From: CAVSUR01 sp963731285
Lineage (GTDB): Bacteria > Actinomycetota > Actinomycetes > Streptosporangiales > Streptosporangiaceae
DNA: 64,000 bases
Assembly: GCA_963731285.1 (NCBI GenBank)
Contig: CAVSUR010000017.1
Location: 62,001 to 126,000 of the forward strand
Reading direction: 5' to 3'
Shown: piece after piece, positions 34,900 through 43,534 of the stretch
Layout of the letters: each line of letters starts with the position of its first letter
Position numbering within the stretch: position 1 is the stretch's first letter
Notes under the pieces: generated by a model
Database searches by the model: none
What the model saw: the letters and a program-made list of their open reading frames with translations, nothing else
What the model was told of the DNA's origin: nothing
Program-made: the position numbers and the translations under genes

Positions 34900-36036
34900 A
34901 TGAGACCCCGGCCATTTGTCGGGTCGCGGATCAGGCCGGTCGCCGGCCTGTTCTGCGCCGGCTTGCTGACCGTAGGCGGATTGCTCGCCCAGACCACAGG
35001 GGCTCACGCCGCCGCGGCTGCCCCGCCGTACGCGCCGCGGCTGCACGTGCAGGGCAACGTCCTGCGCGACCTGAGAGACCAGCGGGTCGTGCTGCACGGG
35101 GTCGACCGCTCCGGTGGCGAGTACATGTGCGTGGGCAATGGCATCTGGGACGGCCCGATGGACCAGGCCGCAATCACCGCCATACGCAGCTGGAACGTCA
35201 ACGCCGTCCGGGTGCCGCTGAATGAGGCCTGCTGGAATGGCGAGTCATACGTGAATGCCAGCTACCGCGGCGCGGCATACCGCGAGCCGTGAAGGCCTAC
35301 GTGCACCTGCTCGACATCAACGGGATCACGCCCATCCTGGACCTGCACTGGACTGACGGTGCCTACAGCGGGCCGGGCGCCGGATGTTCCTCATCCAGGG
35401 CGTTGTGCCAGAAGCCAATGCCCGATGATGCCCAGGCGATCTCGTTCTGGAGATCAGTGGCGGGCACCTTCGCGAGCAATCACACCGTGATCTTCGACCT
35501 GTTCAACGAGCCGTACCCGGAGCAGGCCAGCGGCAGCAGCGAGGCTGCGGCCTGGAACTGCTGGCTGCACGGCGGCAGCTGCGCGGGGATCGGCTACCCG
35601 GTGGCCGGCATGCAGACCCTGGTGAAGGCGGTCCGGTCGGCAGGCAACTCGGACGTCCTGATGCTGGGCGGCCTGGCGTGGTCCAACGACCTCACCGGGT
35701 GGCTGGCGCACGAGCCGTCGGACCCCGACCACAACCTGGTCGGCCTCCTGGCACTCCTACAACTTCAACTCCTGCGGCACCTCGGCGTGCTGGAACAGCC
35801 AGATCGCGCCGGTGCTGGCCAAGGTGCCGGTCATCGCGGGCGAGATCGGCGAGAACGACTGCGCCTCCCGTTACGTCGACGGCCTGACGACATGGATGAA
35901 CTCCCACGGCGGCAGCTACCTGGCCTGGGCCTGGAACGCCGACTTCGGCTGCTCGACCGGCCCGGGCCTGATCACCAGCTACACCGGCACCCCGACCAGC
36001 TACGGCGCGGGCTACAAGGCCGACATCAGCCCCTAG
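34900..36036 (+). CDS. Secreted GH5 cellulase-like glycosidase (two frameshifts)
   Basis: The N-terminus has a signal peptide (RPVAGLFCAGLLTVGGLLAQ, cleavage near AHAAAAA). The catalytic domain is GH5: RVVLHGVDRSGGEYMC, AIRSWNVNAVRVPLNEACW, then DIFNEP-type FDLFNEPYPEQ holding the acid/base Glu, and VIAGEIGENDC holding the nucleophile Glu. A lost G at about 35288 (GAGCCGTGAAG) and an extra G at about 35747 (GTCGGCCTCC) break it into three frames; corrected, it is 378 residues. ASYRG, ILDLHWTDG and LAWAWNADFGC continue smoothly. No cellulose-binding module is present. Exact polysaccharide unknown. Confidence 0.82.
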
Positions 36037-36093
36037 CCCAAGTCGGCGCGCAGCCGCAGGATGAAGCCCGGGGATGCCGGGCGGCGGAGGCGG

Positions 36094-36981
36094 TCAGCGC
36101 TGGCCGTCCAGCAGGCCGGTCAGCGCGCTGAGCGTGGCTCCGAGCGGCGCGGCCAGGATCAGGCTGGCCAGCGGGTCGCCGCGGGTCGGGCCCTGGTTGA
36201 TGATGGCGACGGGGATCCCGCGCCGCGCCGCGTGCCGGACGAAACGCAGGCCCGACATCACCGTCAGCGACGAGCCCAGGACGACCAGCGCGCTGGCCCG
36301 CTCGACCAGCGCGAAGCAGAGCTGGACGCGCGGCCGCGGTACGTTCTCGCCGAAGAACACCACGTCGGGCTTGAGCAGCCCGCCGCAGCGCAGGCAGTCC
36401 ACGAGGCGGAATCGCTCCGCGGCGGCGCCGGCGAGCACCGCGTCACCGTCGGGGTTCATCGCTGCCACCGGGGCGTCCCAGCCCTGATTGGCCGCCCACA
36501 GCCGCCGGTCAAGCACGCTGCGCGCGGTCAGCTCGCCGCAGTTCAGGCAGATCACCCGGCTGAGGCTGCCGTGCAGCTCGGTCACCTGCCACGCGCCCGC
36601 CGCCTGGTGCAGGCCGTCCACGTTCTGGGTGATGATCCCGGCCAGCAGGCCGTGGCCCTCCAGCGCGGCCACCGCGTGATGCCCCGCGTTCGGCGCCGCG
36701 GCTGCCATCTGCCGCCAGCCCAGGTGGCTCCGGGCCCAGTACCGCCGCCGGGCGGCCGCCCCGGTCGTGAAGGTCTGGTACGTCATCGGCTCGGCCCGGC
36801 GGGCCAGCCCGGTCGGCCCGCGGTAGTCCGGGATGCCCGACTCGGTGGACAGCCCCGCGCCGCTCAGCACGGCAACGTCGCCCGCCGCCACCAGGTCCGC
36901 CAGTACGCCCAGCTCCGGCCCGGCGGGCACGGCCCCGCTGGGCGGGCGCCTGCCGACTGCGCTCTCCGCTGCCTGGCTCAC
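36094..36981 (-). CDS. NAD-dependent protein deacylase, sirtuin
   Basis: A Sir2-family deacylase of about 295 residues. NAD-binding motifs are VLSGAGLSTESGIPDYRG and TQNVDGLH; the catalytic histidine is in TELHGSLSRVICLNCGEL. Zinc cysteines are in CLNC and CLRCGG. KPDVVFFGENVP and GSSLTVMSG complete the core. It lacks the Ala/Tyr/Arg features I would expect for desuccinylase activity, so deacetylation or another acylation is likely. The GTG at 36981 is a tentative start with a poorly spaced GGAGG; ATG 37074 is possible. Confidence 0.87.
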   Translation of the reverse strand: MSQAAESAVGRRPPSGAVPAGPELGVLADLVAAGDVAVLSGAGLSTESGIPDYRGPTGLARRAEPMTYQTFTTGAAARRRYWARSHLGWRQMAAAAPNAGHHAVAALEGHGLLAGIITQNVDGLHQAAGAWQVTELHGSLSRVICLNCGELTARSVLDRRLWAANQGWDAPVAAMNPDGDAVLAGAAAERFRLVDCLRCGGLLKPDVVFFGENVPRPRVQLCFALVERASALVVLGSSLTVMSGLRFVRHAARRGIPVAIINQGPTRGDPLASLILAAPLGATLSALTGLLDGQR

Positions 36982-37152
36982 CCCTCCATGCTGCCTGATC
37001 CCCCGCGCGCTCCGGTCAGTGCGGCCAGCCGGGCGCGGGCAGCCGGATTTCCTGGTCACGCTCATCGAGGCCATACGCTGCGCGGCCGGATAAGCGTGGC
37101 TGGGGCGGGCAGCCGTAGGGTGGCGGAATCAGAACCCGACGGAAGGACGTGG

Positions 37153-37497
37153 ATGGAGACCGACCAGGCCAGGAAGCTGCTGCTGAGCGAGCGGGAGGAC
37201 GTGGTCAGGCTGCTGGCCGGCACCGAGGTGGCTGCCGTGGAGGATCGCGAGGAGGAGAACGAGCCCGGCGACCTCGCCGATGCCGCCCAGCCGCTGACCG
37301 CCGAGGGCATGGATGATTCTATCGCTGGCACCCTCCGCGACCGGCTCGCAGTGCTGGACCGTGCCTTGCAGCGGCTGGACAACGGCACCTACGGCAAGTC
37401 CGTCCGCAGCGGCCAGCCGATCCCGGCCGAGCGGCTGGAAGCCGACCCGGCGGCCGAGCTGACGGTGGAGGAGGCCAGACAGCAGCCCGCCTCCTAA
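37153..37497 (+). CDS. DksA/TraR-like protein lacking zinc cysteines
   Basis: A 114-residue helical protein. ETDQARKLLLSEREDVVRLL forms one half of an antiparallel coiled coil and DRLAVLDRALQRLDNGTYGK the other, with the acidic tip region between. IPAERLEADPAAELTVEEA follows where DksA/TraR zinc fingers lie, but the four cysteines are absent (YGKSVRSGQPIPAERL replaces a C-x2-C pattern). Such cysteine-free homologues occur in actinomycetes and may still enter the RNA polymerase secondary channel. ATG follows GGAAGGACG at 37141. Confidence 0.8.
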   Translation: METDQARKLLLSEREDVVRLLAGTEVAAVEDREEENEPGDLADAAQPLTAEGMDDSIAGTLRDRLAVLDRALQRLDNGTYGKSVRSGQPIPAERLEADPAAELTVEEARQQPAS

Positions 37498-37561
37498 CCG
37501 CTGCCTAACTGCCAGGCCCGGGGCCGGAATCCCCGGTGCTGCCTTCCCCGCCCCGGGTGGC

Positions 37562-38743
37562 TCACATCGAGTTGACCCGCACCGGCACCTCGCCGGCGCC
37601 GGTGATCGCCGGCCGGGCGGCGCTGAACGTGGCAATCGGGAACCGGCTGGCGCCGTCGATGGCCAGCTCGGCCAGGATCCGGCCCAGCAGTGCGGCGAAC
37701 TTGCCTGCGTGCCCGGCGCCCGCGCACACCAGCACCCGCTGCGACCCGGGCACGTAGTCCACGATGAAGTCCCGGTCCGGCGGGAAGTCGTAGCAGCAGG
37801 TCCTGGTGTACAGCTCGGGGCCCACCGCGCCGGGCAGGTAGCGCCGCAAGAAGGCCAGCACCCGGCGCACCCGCTCCGGGTCGCGGGCGTCGGTCCGGGT
37901 TTCCGGCGTGACCTCCGGCCCCGCGCCGTCGATGCCGATCTTGACGGCCACCTCGCCGTAGACCGGGAAGCCGTAGTACAGGCCGTCATCGGCCAGGTAG
38001 GCGTAGATGCCGAACCGGTCCGGGGTGAACTCGCGAACCTTCGGCGTGGCGAAGTAGGTGACCTGCTCCTGCGTCAGGGTGATCGGCAGCCCGGTCCCGA
38101 GCATGCCCAGCAGCACCGGGTTCCACGCCCCGCCGGCCAGCACCACCCGCCCGGCCGCGTACTCCTGGCCGGCCGCGGTGACCGTCACGCCGCCTGGCGT
38201 CTCGGCCAGCGCGGTAACGGGCGCGTTCGCCAGCACGGTCGCGCCGAGGTCGCGGGCCAGCGCGATGTGCGCGGCGGTGCCCCGGCGGATATCCAGGATG
38301 CCCGACTCCGGGTCGCGCAGCGCGATGTGCTCGGAGCCCAGCCGCCACTGCGGCCAGCGCTGCCTGACCTCGCTGCCGGTGAGCTGCTCGAAGGGCAGGT
38401 TCGCCGCGTCCATCGCGGCGGCGGTGTCCGCCAGGTACGCCGCGCCCGCCGCGCCGTCCTCGGTGATGATCAGGCCGCCGGTGCGGTGCACGAGCTGCAG
38501 CCCGGTGCCGCGCTCGGCGACGTTCCAGCTCTGGTAGGCGGCCGGGGTCAGCGCGGTGTACTCGGGCCGGCTGTAGGCATGCCGGATGATCCGGGAATGA
38601 TCCTCCGACGCCCCGCGAGTATGCCCGTGCTGGTACTGCTCCAGCGCCAGCACCCGGTCGCCCAGCTGGCGGCTCAGCCAGTACGCGGTGGCGGCCCCGA
38701 CCGCCCCGCAGCCGATTACGATCACCGGGTACTGCTGTGCCAT
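37562..38743 (-). CDS. Sarcosine oxidase/N-methyl amino acid oxidase (SolA-like)
   Basis: A 393-residue FAD-dependent N-methyl amino acid oxidase of the monomeric sarcosine oxidase group. The Rossmann motif is VIGCGAVGAATAYWLS at the N-terminus. RGASEDHSRIIRHAY matches the substrate/FAD segment. TRTCCYDFPPDRDFIVDYVP corresponds to the covalent-flavin cysteine region of sarcosine oxidase, followed by CAGAGHAGKFAALLG. ATG 38743 follows GGGAG. The Rieske oxygenase upstream on the same strand (68 bp away) suggests a linked N-demethylation path, e.g. betaine or proline-betaine to glycine or proline. Which methylated amine is used is not certain. Confidence 0.85.
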   Translation of the reverse strand: MAQQYPVIVIGCGAVGAATAYWLSRQLGDRVLALEQYQHGHTRGASEDHSRIIRHAYSRPEYTALTPAAYQSWNVAERGTGLQLVHRTGGLIITEDGAAGAAYLADTAAAMDAANLPFEQLTGSEVRQRWPQWRLGSEHIALRDPESGILDIRRGTAAHIALARDLGATVLANAPVTALAETPGGVTVTAAGQEYAAGRVVLAGGAWNPVLLGMLGTGLPITLTQEQVTYFATPKVREFTPDRFGIYAYLADDGLYYGFPVYGEVAVKIGIDGAGPEVTPETRTDARDPERVRRVLAFLRRYLPGAVGPELYTRTCCYDFPPDRDFIVDYVPGSQRVLVCAGAGHAGKFAALLGRILAELAIDGASRFPIATFSAARPAITGAGEVPVRVNSM

Positions 38744-38811
38744 GGTCACGCTCCCTGTGCTGGCGCCGGATTGTGCTGGCTGGGCGGCCTGTGCTGGCTG
38801 GCCGGGCTGTG

Positions 38812-39999
38812 CTAGCTGACCGCGGTCCCCATCAGTCCGTGATACCAGTCGTAGTACTGCGAGATGACTAGCTCCTCGCTCGGCACCAGCACGCCGCCGC
38901 GGGCGTAGGCGCGCGAGTGCATGTTCGGCTGGCACCACTGGGCGGCGGCGAAGTCCTGCTCGTTGACCTTGCCGAACAGGGCCACCGCGTCGCTGATGTC
39001 GTACCCCCCGTCGGCCAGCGTGCCGGCCGGGAACAACCACTCGCAGACCGCCCGCGTCCGGTCGGCCGCGACCGGGGTTAACCTGTGCACGATCAGGTGG
39101 TCGCTGACCAGTGACAGGAAGCAGTTCGGGCGCAGCATCATGCCGTAGAACAGCCCGTCATCGGCCGGGAGCAGGCCGGGCAGCCGGGGCAGCATGGTCT
39201 GCCCGGTCAGCGAGAACGACGCCCGGTCCGCGGCGATCGGGTAGCCGGCCGGGTCGTAGCCGCCGGTGCCCATGGCCGCGGACCGGAACTGCGGGATGGC
39301 CTGCACCAGCTCGGGGTGGATGTTGTTGCAGTGGTAGCACTCCTGGAAGTTCTCGCAGATCAGCTTCCAGTTCGCCGCGACCTCGTACTCGGCCCGGCCG
39401 CCGACGACCAGTTCGCCCAGCCGGTACCGCTCGAACTTGCCGTAGTCCGCCAGCCGGCCCTCCACCTGCGGCTGCAGCTGATCCGCCAGCGGCTCCGGCG
39501 GGTCGGCCAGGCAGACCCAGATCAGTCCCTCCCACACCTGCGCGTGCACCCGGTGCAGCCCGAACCTGGACTTGTCCAGGTCGGCCATCGCCCGCCAGTT
39601 GGGCGCGGTGATCAGCGCGCCGTCCAGGCCGTAGATCCAGTCGTGATAGGGGCAGTGGATCGCGTTGCCGGTCTCGCCGCTGTCGGTCAGGCACAGCTGG
39701 GCGCCGCGGTGCCGGCATACGTTCAGGAACCCCCGGATCACCTGGTCCTTGCCGCGCACCAGCAGCACGCTCTCGCGCCCGGCCTGCCGCCGGATGAACC
39801 GGCCCGGCGAGGGGATCTCGTCGGCCCGGCCGGCGTAGCACCACTGCCGTTCGAAGATGCGCTCGCACTCCGCGGCGAAAATGCCCGGGTCGGTGTAGTA
39901 CCGGCCGTCCAGCGTCGGCGTGAGGACAGGGCCGGGGGCCGGGCCAGTGTGGACGGACAAGCGCTGCCTCCCTCGGTAGTGCGGACCGTTGATAGTCAA
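38812..39999 (-). CDS. Rieske-type oxygenase alpha subunit (betaine demethylase-like)
   Basis: A 395-residue ring-hydroxylating-type oxygenase. The Rieske cluster ligands are C95 and H97 (CRHRG) and C116/H119 (CPYHDW). The mononuclear iron site is NFQECYHCNNIHPEL with H223 and H228. The compact form and the CYHCNNIHP sequence resemble quaternary-ammonium demethylases (glycine betaine or stachydrine monooxygenases) more than aromatic dioxygenases. A reductase subunit is not encoded nearby. It shares a 101-bp divergent promoter with the PucR regulator and precedes the SolA-like gene. Confidence 0.85.
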   Translation of the reverse strand: MTINGPHYRGRQRLSVHTGPAPGPVLTPTLDGRYYTDPGIFAAECERIFERQWCYAGRADEIPSPGRFIRRQAGRESVLLVRGKDQVIRGFLNVCRHRGAQLCLTDSGETGNAIHCPYHDWIYGLDGALITAPNWRAMADLDKSRFGLHRVHAQVWEGLIWVCLADPPEPLADQLQPQVEGRLADYGKFERYRLGELVVGGRAEYEVAANWKLICENFQECYHCNNIHPELVQAIPQFRSAAMGTGGYDPAGYPIAADRASFSLTGQTMLPRLPGLLPADDGLFYGMMLRPNCFLSLVSDHLIVHRLTPVAADRTRAVCEWLFPAGTLADGGYDISDAVALFGKVNEQDFAAAQWCQPNMHSRAYARGGVLVPSEELVISQYYDWYHGLMGTAVS

Positions 40000-40057
40000 A
40001 ATGACACAACTGTGCTCCGCCGGGCTGCGACATCTGCCGGAGCCTGACCCGGCTTGC

Positions 40058-40073
40058 TCCTACATTTGTAGGA
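40058..40073. promoter_or_regulatory. Palindromic operator candidate between the Rieske and pucR genes
   Basis: TCCTACA and TGTAGGA form a perfect 7-bp inverted repeat with a 2-base TT spacer, AT-rich in GC-rich DNA, 28 bp before the PucR start and 58 bp before the Rieske start. Location and symmetry suggest a site for the adjacent PucR protein. Confidence 0.6.
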
Positions 40074-40100
40074 ACAGGCAGCGCCGGGCATGATGGCAGT

Positions 40101-41312
40101 GTGTTCGAGCAGCACCTGCAGCACGTCGCCGAGCAGCTGGCCCGGGCCCTGGACCGGTCAGTGATCATCGATGACGCCGGGCTGCGGCCGGTGGCGGTCA
40201 GCCCGCAGACCGGGCTGCTCGACCCGAGCCGGGTAGAGGCGGTGCTGCAGCGCCGCACCAGCGCCCCGCTGCGCCGCAGGCTGGCAGATTACGGCGTGTT
40301 CGCCGCGCGCGAGCCGGTGTCCATCCCCGGTGACGCCGACCATGCCATGCTGCCCCGGCTGTGCCTGCCGCTAGCGGCAGGGGACCAGCTGCTCGGGTTC
40401 TTGTGGCTCATCGACGAGCCCGCGCTGACCCCAGAGCAGACCGCGAGCGCCAGCGCCGCCGCTCGGCAGGCTGCGCAGCTGCTGGCCCAGCGGGCGGCCT
40501 GGGCCGCCGACCAGTTCGCGGTGCACAGCGACCTGGCCGACGGACTGCTGGCCGCCGCCGCCGACGTCCGCCAGCGGGCCGCGGACGTGCTGGCCGGGCA
40601 GGCGGCGCTGGCGGCCCCGCCGTATGCGGTCGCGGTGATCCGCCCCCTGCGCGACACAGCCGGTGACCTTTGTAACGCGGCGGGTGACCTGCAGCGCGCG
40701 GCTGGTGATCTGCGTGACGCGGCGGGTGACCTGCGGCGCATGGCTGGTGATCTGCGGCGCCGGCTGGCGCCGGGCATCGCGGTGCTGGCCAGCCCGCGCG
40801 ACGGCGAGCTGGTCGCGATCACCACTGACAGCCAGCTGGCCGTGCTGCGCCGGTCCGCCGCGACGGTGCCCGGCCCGCCGCTAGCCGTCGGGGCCTGCGG
40901 CGGGGCCGCCACGCTGGCCGAGGTGCACGCCGGCTTCGCCAACGCCAGGTACGCGGCGCAGATCGCCGCGGCCGTCCCGCAGTTCGGCCGGTACGCCGAC
41001 TGGGCCGCCCTCGGCGTCTACGCCGTCTTCCAGCATGTCAGCCGCGATCGCTCCGGCCTCGAGCGCATCTGCCCCGGCATCTCGGCCCTGCTGGACGAGC
41101 GGGCGCGGCTGTACCGGGACGCCGTCCTCGCCTTCCTCGACAGCGGGGCGCACGCCCAGGAGGCCGCCGCTGCGCTGCACATTCACCGGACCACGCTGTA
41201 CTGGCGGCTGGCCCGCGCAGCGGAGCTGACGTCGCTGGACCTCAGCCGGGGCGAGGACCGGCTGAAGCTGCACCTGGCGTTCCGTCTCGCGGACCTGGCC
41301 CAGGCCGGATGA
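40101..41312 (+). CDS. PucR-family regulator with heptad-repeat linker
   Basis: A 403-residue regulator: an N-terminal GAF-like region (about 1-140, DRSVIIDDAGLRPVAVS), a GGDEF-like region (PGIAVLASPRDGELVAITTD) and the C-terminal PucR HTH (about 345-400, AAAALHIHRTTLYWRLARA). Between them, residues 183-217 are five successive heptads on the pattern LRDAAGD, encoded by a 21-bp tandem repeat, probably a dimerising coiled coil or variable-length spacer. The gene is divergent from the Rieske/SolA pair, which it likely controls. The effector is unknown; a methylated amine is plausible. Confidence 0.85.
   Translation: MFEQHLQHVAEQLARALDRSVIIDDAGLRPVAVSPQTGLLDPSRVEAVLQRRTSAPLRRRLADYGVFAAREPVSIPGDADHAMLPRLCLPLAAGDQLLGFLWLIDEPALTPEQTASASAAARQAAQLLAQRAAWAADQFAVHSDLADGLLAAAADVRQRAADVLAGQAALAAPPYAVAVIRPLRDTAGDLCNAAGDLQRAAGDLRDAAGDLRRMAGDLRRRLAPGIAVLASPRDGELVAITTDSQLAVLRRSAATVPGPPLAVGACGGAATLAEVHAGFANARYAAQIAAAVPQFGRYADWAALGVYAVFQHVSRDRSGLERICPGISALLDERARLYRDAVLAFLDSGAHAQEAAAALHIHRTTLYWRLARAAELTSLDLSRGEDRLKLHLAFRLADLAQAG
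40647..40751. repeat. 21-bp coding minisatellite in pucR, five copies
   Basis: Five 21-bp units (40647, 40668, 40689, 40710, 40731) each begin CTG or CTT and end GGTGAC or GGTGAT, encoding L-x-x-(T/A/M)-A-G-D. The repeat keeps the frame, so changes in copy number would lengthen or shorten the linker by whole heptads. Confidence 0.9.
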
Positions 41313-41472
41313 CCATGATCAGCGGTTCGCCGGGGCAGTTGCCAGCCCGGTGACGGCTCCCGCCATCGGCCCAGGTGCCCGCGCCAGGGTCAGGGTCAGG
41401 GTCAGAAGGCTTACCGGGCTGCGCGCGGCCGCCACCATGCAAGCCCGAGCCGCGGCCCGCAGGCCACCCCGT

Positions 41473-41516
41473 GGGTGCGGCACCCACCGGCACCAGACCC
41501 TCTGGGTGCCGCACCC
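41473..41516. terminator. 14-bp perfect hairpin between convergent pucR and tetR
   Basis: GGGTGCGGCACCCA (41473-41486) pairs perfectly with TGGGTGCCGCACCC (41503-41516) around a 16-nt loop. Each arm is itself nearly palindromic. With no T-tract it is a GC-type, possibly bidirectional, terminator in the 284-bp gap between the ends of two converging genes. The rest of this gap shows only a GGGTCA triplication near 41391-41409 and no gene. Confidence 0.6.
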
Positions 41517-41596
41517 GCAGGGTTGGCTGCCACAGCCGTTCACTCAGGCGGGCCCGTGGCGGGTCCCCACAGGTCAGGTACCGGTGCTGGGGCTCA

Positions 41597-42445
41597 TCAC
41601 GGGGTCACCGGGTTGCGGTCCGGGCCGAGCAGGCCGGTGACCACCCGGCTGAGGAGATCGGCGAACCGGTCGGCTGGGTCCGGCGACCCAGTGCCCGGCT
41701 GGCCAGTGCCCGGCTGGCCACTGCCCGGCTGGCCACTGCCCGGGAGCGTGCTGCCCGGCGCGGTCGGGGCGTCGGCGAGCAGCACCGTGAGCCGGGGATA
41801 GCCGCCGCCGGTCACGGCCTGCCGCAGGTAGGCGGCGCTGCGCTGCTGCCGCTCCGACCCGCCGGCCAGCTCGTTCTGCACGAAGAGCGCGGTCAGGGCG
41901 GTCATCATGGCGAAGGCCTCGAGCTTGGCCGGGAGCGGCGCCGGATGCGCCGCCAGCACCTCGAGCACGTGCTCGAGCAGGGCCAGCCCGTGCGGTCCCA
42001 GCGCGGCTCCGACGCTGACCTGTGCTGCCAGCCAGGAATGCCGCCGCATGATCGCCCGGGCCTGCATGCCGATCGCGGTCAGGTCGGCCAGCCAGTCGCC
42101 GGTCGGCGGAGCCAGCGCGTACTCGGCGCCGGTCTGGTCGGTCATCATGTCAATCAGGTCGTCGCGATTGTCGACGTACCGGTACAGCGAGGCCGCCCCG
42201 GTTCCCAGCTCGGCGGCCACCCGCCGCATCGACACGGCCGCGAGCCCGTGCGCGTCGGCGATCCTGATCGCGGCCACGGTGATCTCCGCCCGGCTGTGCC
42301 CGGCGGGCCGCCCGGCGGAAGCGCGTCTGGCCCGCTCCGCCGCTCCGGCGCGTTCCGGGCCGCCCGACAGGTCAGCTTTCCCGGCACGCCGAGACTGACC
42401 GCCGGCTCGCGGCCGGGCTGTCGCACCGGGCTGGCCTGGCGTCAT
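41597..42445 (-). CDS. TetR-family regulator of the divergent hydrolase
   Basis: A 282-residue TetR regulator with a long basic N-terminal extension (about 50 residues), the HTH at about 55-100 (TVAAIRIADAHGLAAVSMRR, VAAELGTGAASLYRYVDNRD), and a C-terminal ligand domain of the TetR_C_11-like kind. The last 60 residues include a GSGQP/GTGQP tail from a 15-bp repeat (41689-41748). It is divergent from an alpha/beta hydrolase, with two matching palindromes in the gap that it most likely binds. Confidence 0.88.
   Translation of the reverse strand: MTPGQPGATARPRAGGQSRRAGKADLSGGPERAGAAERARRASAGRPAGHSRAEITVAAIRIADAHGLAAVSMRRVAAELGTGAASLYRYVDNRDDLIDMMTDQTGAEYALAPPTGDWLADLTAIGMQARAIMRRHSWLAAQVSVGAALGPHGLALLEHVLEVLAAHPAPLPAKLEAFAMMTALTALFVQNELAGGSERQQRSAAYLRQAVTGGGYPRLTVLLADAPTAPGSTLPGSGQPGSGQPGTGQPGTGSPDPADRFADLLSRVVTGLLGPDRNPVTP
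41689..41748. repeat. 15-bp tandem repeat, four copies, in the tetR 3' end
   Basis: Four copies on the pattern CA(G/C)TGCCCGGCTGGC at 41689, 41704, 41719 and 41734 encode the Gly/Ser/Gln/Pro tail of the regulator. In-frame slippage is expected here. Confidence 0.9.
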
Positions 42446-42474
42446 CGCCACTTTTTGTCTCCAGATATTCTCGC

Positions 42475-42495
42475 TTCGCGAACGATGTTTGCGAA
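42475..42495. promoter_or_regulatory. TetR operator 1
   Basis: Half-sites TTCGCGAAC and GTTTGCGAA flank a 3-bp centre, a near-perfect 21-bp palindrome of the TetR type (one mismatch pair). Confidence 0.7.
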
Positions 42496-42519
42496 GTGCT
42501 GTGCCGACTACTACGGTAG

Positions 42520-42540
42520 TTCGCGAACGACGTTTGCAAA
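42520..42540. promoter_or_regulatory. TetR operator 2
   Basis: A second copy, TTCGCGAAC - CGAC-centre - GTTTGCAAA, 45 bp from the first and 15 bp before the hydrolase start, next to its GGGAGG ribosome site. Confidence 0.7.
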
Positions 42541-42554
42541 ACCGGGAGGCCGCA

Positions 42555-43534
42555 ATGACGACCGACGAGCCGGGCGCGACCCGGTATGCCCGCAACGGGG
42601 AGGTCCGGCTCGCCTACGAGGACCTGGGCGGGACCGGGGGCGACCGGCTGCTGCTGGTGATGGGCCTCGGCGTATCGCGATTCTGGTGGCCGCAGGGCCT
42701 GGTCGATGAGCTGATCAGCCGCGGGTTCCACGTCGCCGCCTACGATCAGCGCGACGCCGGCCAGTCCACGCACTTCCCGGCGGCCGGCGGCGGCAGCCCG
42801 ATCGCCACCGTGCTCCGCGCTGCGGTCGGCCGCCTACTCGGCCGAGGACATGGCCGACGACGCGATCGCGGTGCTCGACGCCCTCGGCTGGGAGTCCGCG
42901 CACCTGTTCGGGCATTCGATGGGCGGCCAGCTGGCCCAGCGGATCGCGCTGCGCTACCCGCGGCGGGTCCGCAGCATCACCTCGTCCGCGTCGCTGCCCA
43001 GCGACGTCAGCGGCGCGGGCGGCAGCCGTTATGTCCGGCTGCGGCACGGTGGCCAAGATGGACGCGGCTGAAGTTCCCCGAGGGCCGCGACGGTGACATC
43101 GCGCTGGGCCGGCCCTGGCCCGGATGATCGCCTCGCCCGGCTATCCCTTCGACGAGGCGGCCGTCCGGTCCCGGATCGAGCGCGACGTAGTCAGCGGGGT
43201 CCGCAACACCGGCGCGCAGTCCCGGCAGGCGGGCGCCAAGTGGCACGGCGGGAAGCTGGCCGGGCTGGGGGTGCCGGCCCTGGTGCTGCACGGGGCGGAC
43301 GACCAGGTGCTGCGGGTCAGCGCGGCCCGGGCCACCGCGGCCGCGATCGCCGGCGCCCGGCTCGTCATCCTGCCCGGGGTGGGACATGATCTTCCCGCGG
43401 CCGTGTGGCCGCTGGTGGCCACCGAGGTCCGCGCCGTCGCCAGCCGGGCGGCTGGCCCGGCTGGCGTGACCGGTCTGGCGCCGCGCCGGGCTGAGGCCGG
43501 CCCGGCCGAGGCCGGCAGACGGCCTAGCCGTTAG
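42555..43534 (+). CDS. Alpha/beta hydrolase (several frameshifts)
   Basis: An alpha/beta hydrolase of the epoxide-hydrolase/haloperoxidase-like sort. First frame: RYARNGEVRLAYEDLGGTGG and HVAAYDQRDAGQST. After an extra base near 42818, AEDMADDAIAVLDALGWESA and LFGHSMGGQLAQRIAL hold the nucleophile serine. KFPEGRDGDIALG is back in the first frame, and ARMIASPGYPFDEAAVR to the end is in a third, with LVLHGADDQVL (acid) and LPGVGHDLP (His). At least three single-base changes are needed. All catalytic residues are present once corrected, so it could be intact in reality (about 326 residues). It overlaps the VOC gene by 11 bp at the 3' end. Confidence 0.75.

Noticed and set aside
41391..41409. GGGTCA triplet repeat as a telomere-like or CRISPR-like element
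   Set aside because: Only three 6-bp copies, with no spacers, no palindromic repeat and no nearby cas genes.
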